Below are positions 7,484-7,648 of a DNA stretch of 7,648 bases, one piece after another. Source of the DNA: Ignavibacteriota bacterium. GTDB taxonomy: Bacteria; Bacteroidota; Ignavibacteria; Tepidaquicellales; Tepidaquicellaceae. A program made the position numbers and the translations under genes. The notes under the pieces were generated by a model, which saw only the letters and a program-made list of their open reading frames with translations, searched no databases and was not told the DNA's origin. The number at the start of each line of letters is the position of its first letter. Position 1 is the stretch's first letter. The stretch spans positions 22,005 through 29,652 of the forward strand of contig PNBM01000245.1 of assembly GCA_003135995.1 (NCBI GenBank). The letters are read 5' to 3'.

Positions 7484-7497
7484 ATAAATCAAAAAAT

Positions 7498-7523
7498 CGT
7501 ATATATTATTTCAATTTAGTCAA
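7498..7523 (-). promoter_or_regulatory. Weak promoter-like boxes upstream of tRNA-Arg
   Basis: On the minus strand TTGACT (7523-7518) precedes TATACG (7503-7498), which ends 14 bp before the first base of the tRNA. The position is right for a tRNA promoter and the -35-like hexamer is good, but the 14-bp spacer is short for a standard housekeeping promoter. Many other A/T-rich boxes are possible here. This is only a suggestion. Confidence 0.22.
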
Positions 7524-7563
7524 AAATGAAATTTTATTAAAGAGATAAAATAATATATTTTTT

Positions 7564-7603
7564 AAAATTCGAAAATTATAAAATTCGTAAAATTTATAAA
7601 ATT
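7564..7603. repeat. Imperfect AT-rich tandem repeat starting AAAATTCG
   Basis: AAAATTCG begins at 7564 and again at 7580. Each copy is followed by a related AAAATTAT or TAAAATTTAT tail, giving units of 16 and 18 bp, and AAAATT begins a third partial copy at 7598. The match is imperfect and base composition is extreme, so part of the similarity may be chance. Confidence 0.5.
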
Positions 7604-7610
7604 AATATTA

Positions 7611-7648
7611 TTCTTTAACTTCTTAACTTCTTTAACTTCTTAACTTCT
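7611..7648. repeat. 17-bp tandem repeat running off the window end
   Basis: The 17-bp unit TTCTTTAACTTCTTAAC occurs twice without mismatch (7611-7627 and 7628-7644), and TTCT at 7645-7648 starts a third copy. Each unit is itself a 9-mer TTCTTTAAC plus an 8-mer TTCTTAAC that differ by one T, which suggests growth by slippage. The array is cut by the window edge, so its full length is unknown. No gene is seen here. Confidence 0.9.

Overview
This is an AT-rich, gene-dense bacterial window. Every recognised gene lies on the minus strand. In transcription order (high to low coordinates) they are a tRNA-Arg(TCT), a large secreted/membrane protein with a glycoside hydrolase family 2 (GH2)-like ectodomain, the chromosome-organising ATPase SMC, an MtnX-like HAD phosphatase, and the first 55 codons of a small membrane methyltransferase-like protein that leaves the window at position 1. 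The style of the SMC head, the low GC, the absence of Shine-Dalgarno sequences at any of the starts and a tRNA without an encoded CCA together suggest the Bacteroidota/Chlorobi/Ignavibacteriota group. That placement is an inference from sequence style and has not been confirmed by a search.

Layout: 7484-7648 is non-coding and holds AT-rich imperfect repeats and a 17-bp tandem repeat that runs off the window end. 7410-7483 is tRNA-Arg. 7177-7409 is a spacer with two blocks of heptamer-phased repeats in opposite orientation and a weak promoter-like pair. 4591-7176 encodes the GH2-like membrane protein, 954-4577 SMC, 191-982 (or 191-952) the HAD phosphatase, and 1-165 the partial methyltransferase. 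The gaps between the four protein genes are 13 bp, an overlap or 1 bp, and 25 bp, with no visible terminator, so they look like one operon.

The most interesting points are these. (i) The GH2-like protein keeps the family fold but appears to have lost both catalytic glutamates (Asn428 and Ser508 in their places), and it carries a six-helix membrane domain at its C-terminus, so it looks like a membrane-anchored carbohydrate-binding or sensing pseudoenzyme. (ii) Three consecutive genes have no usable ATG and appear to start with TTG; for smc this is pinned down by an in-frame TAA directly before the TTG. (iii) The tRNA is flanked by short-period repeats, including heptamer arrays arranged as an inverted pair.

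SMC is a housekeeping protein that compacts and segregates the chromosome. Nothing in the window shows that its neighbours work with it, and the shared operon may reflect co-expression only. I see no CRISPR array, transposase, phage gene or defence system here.
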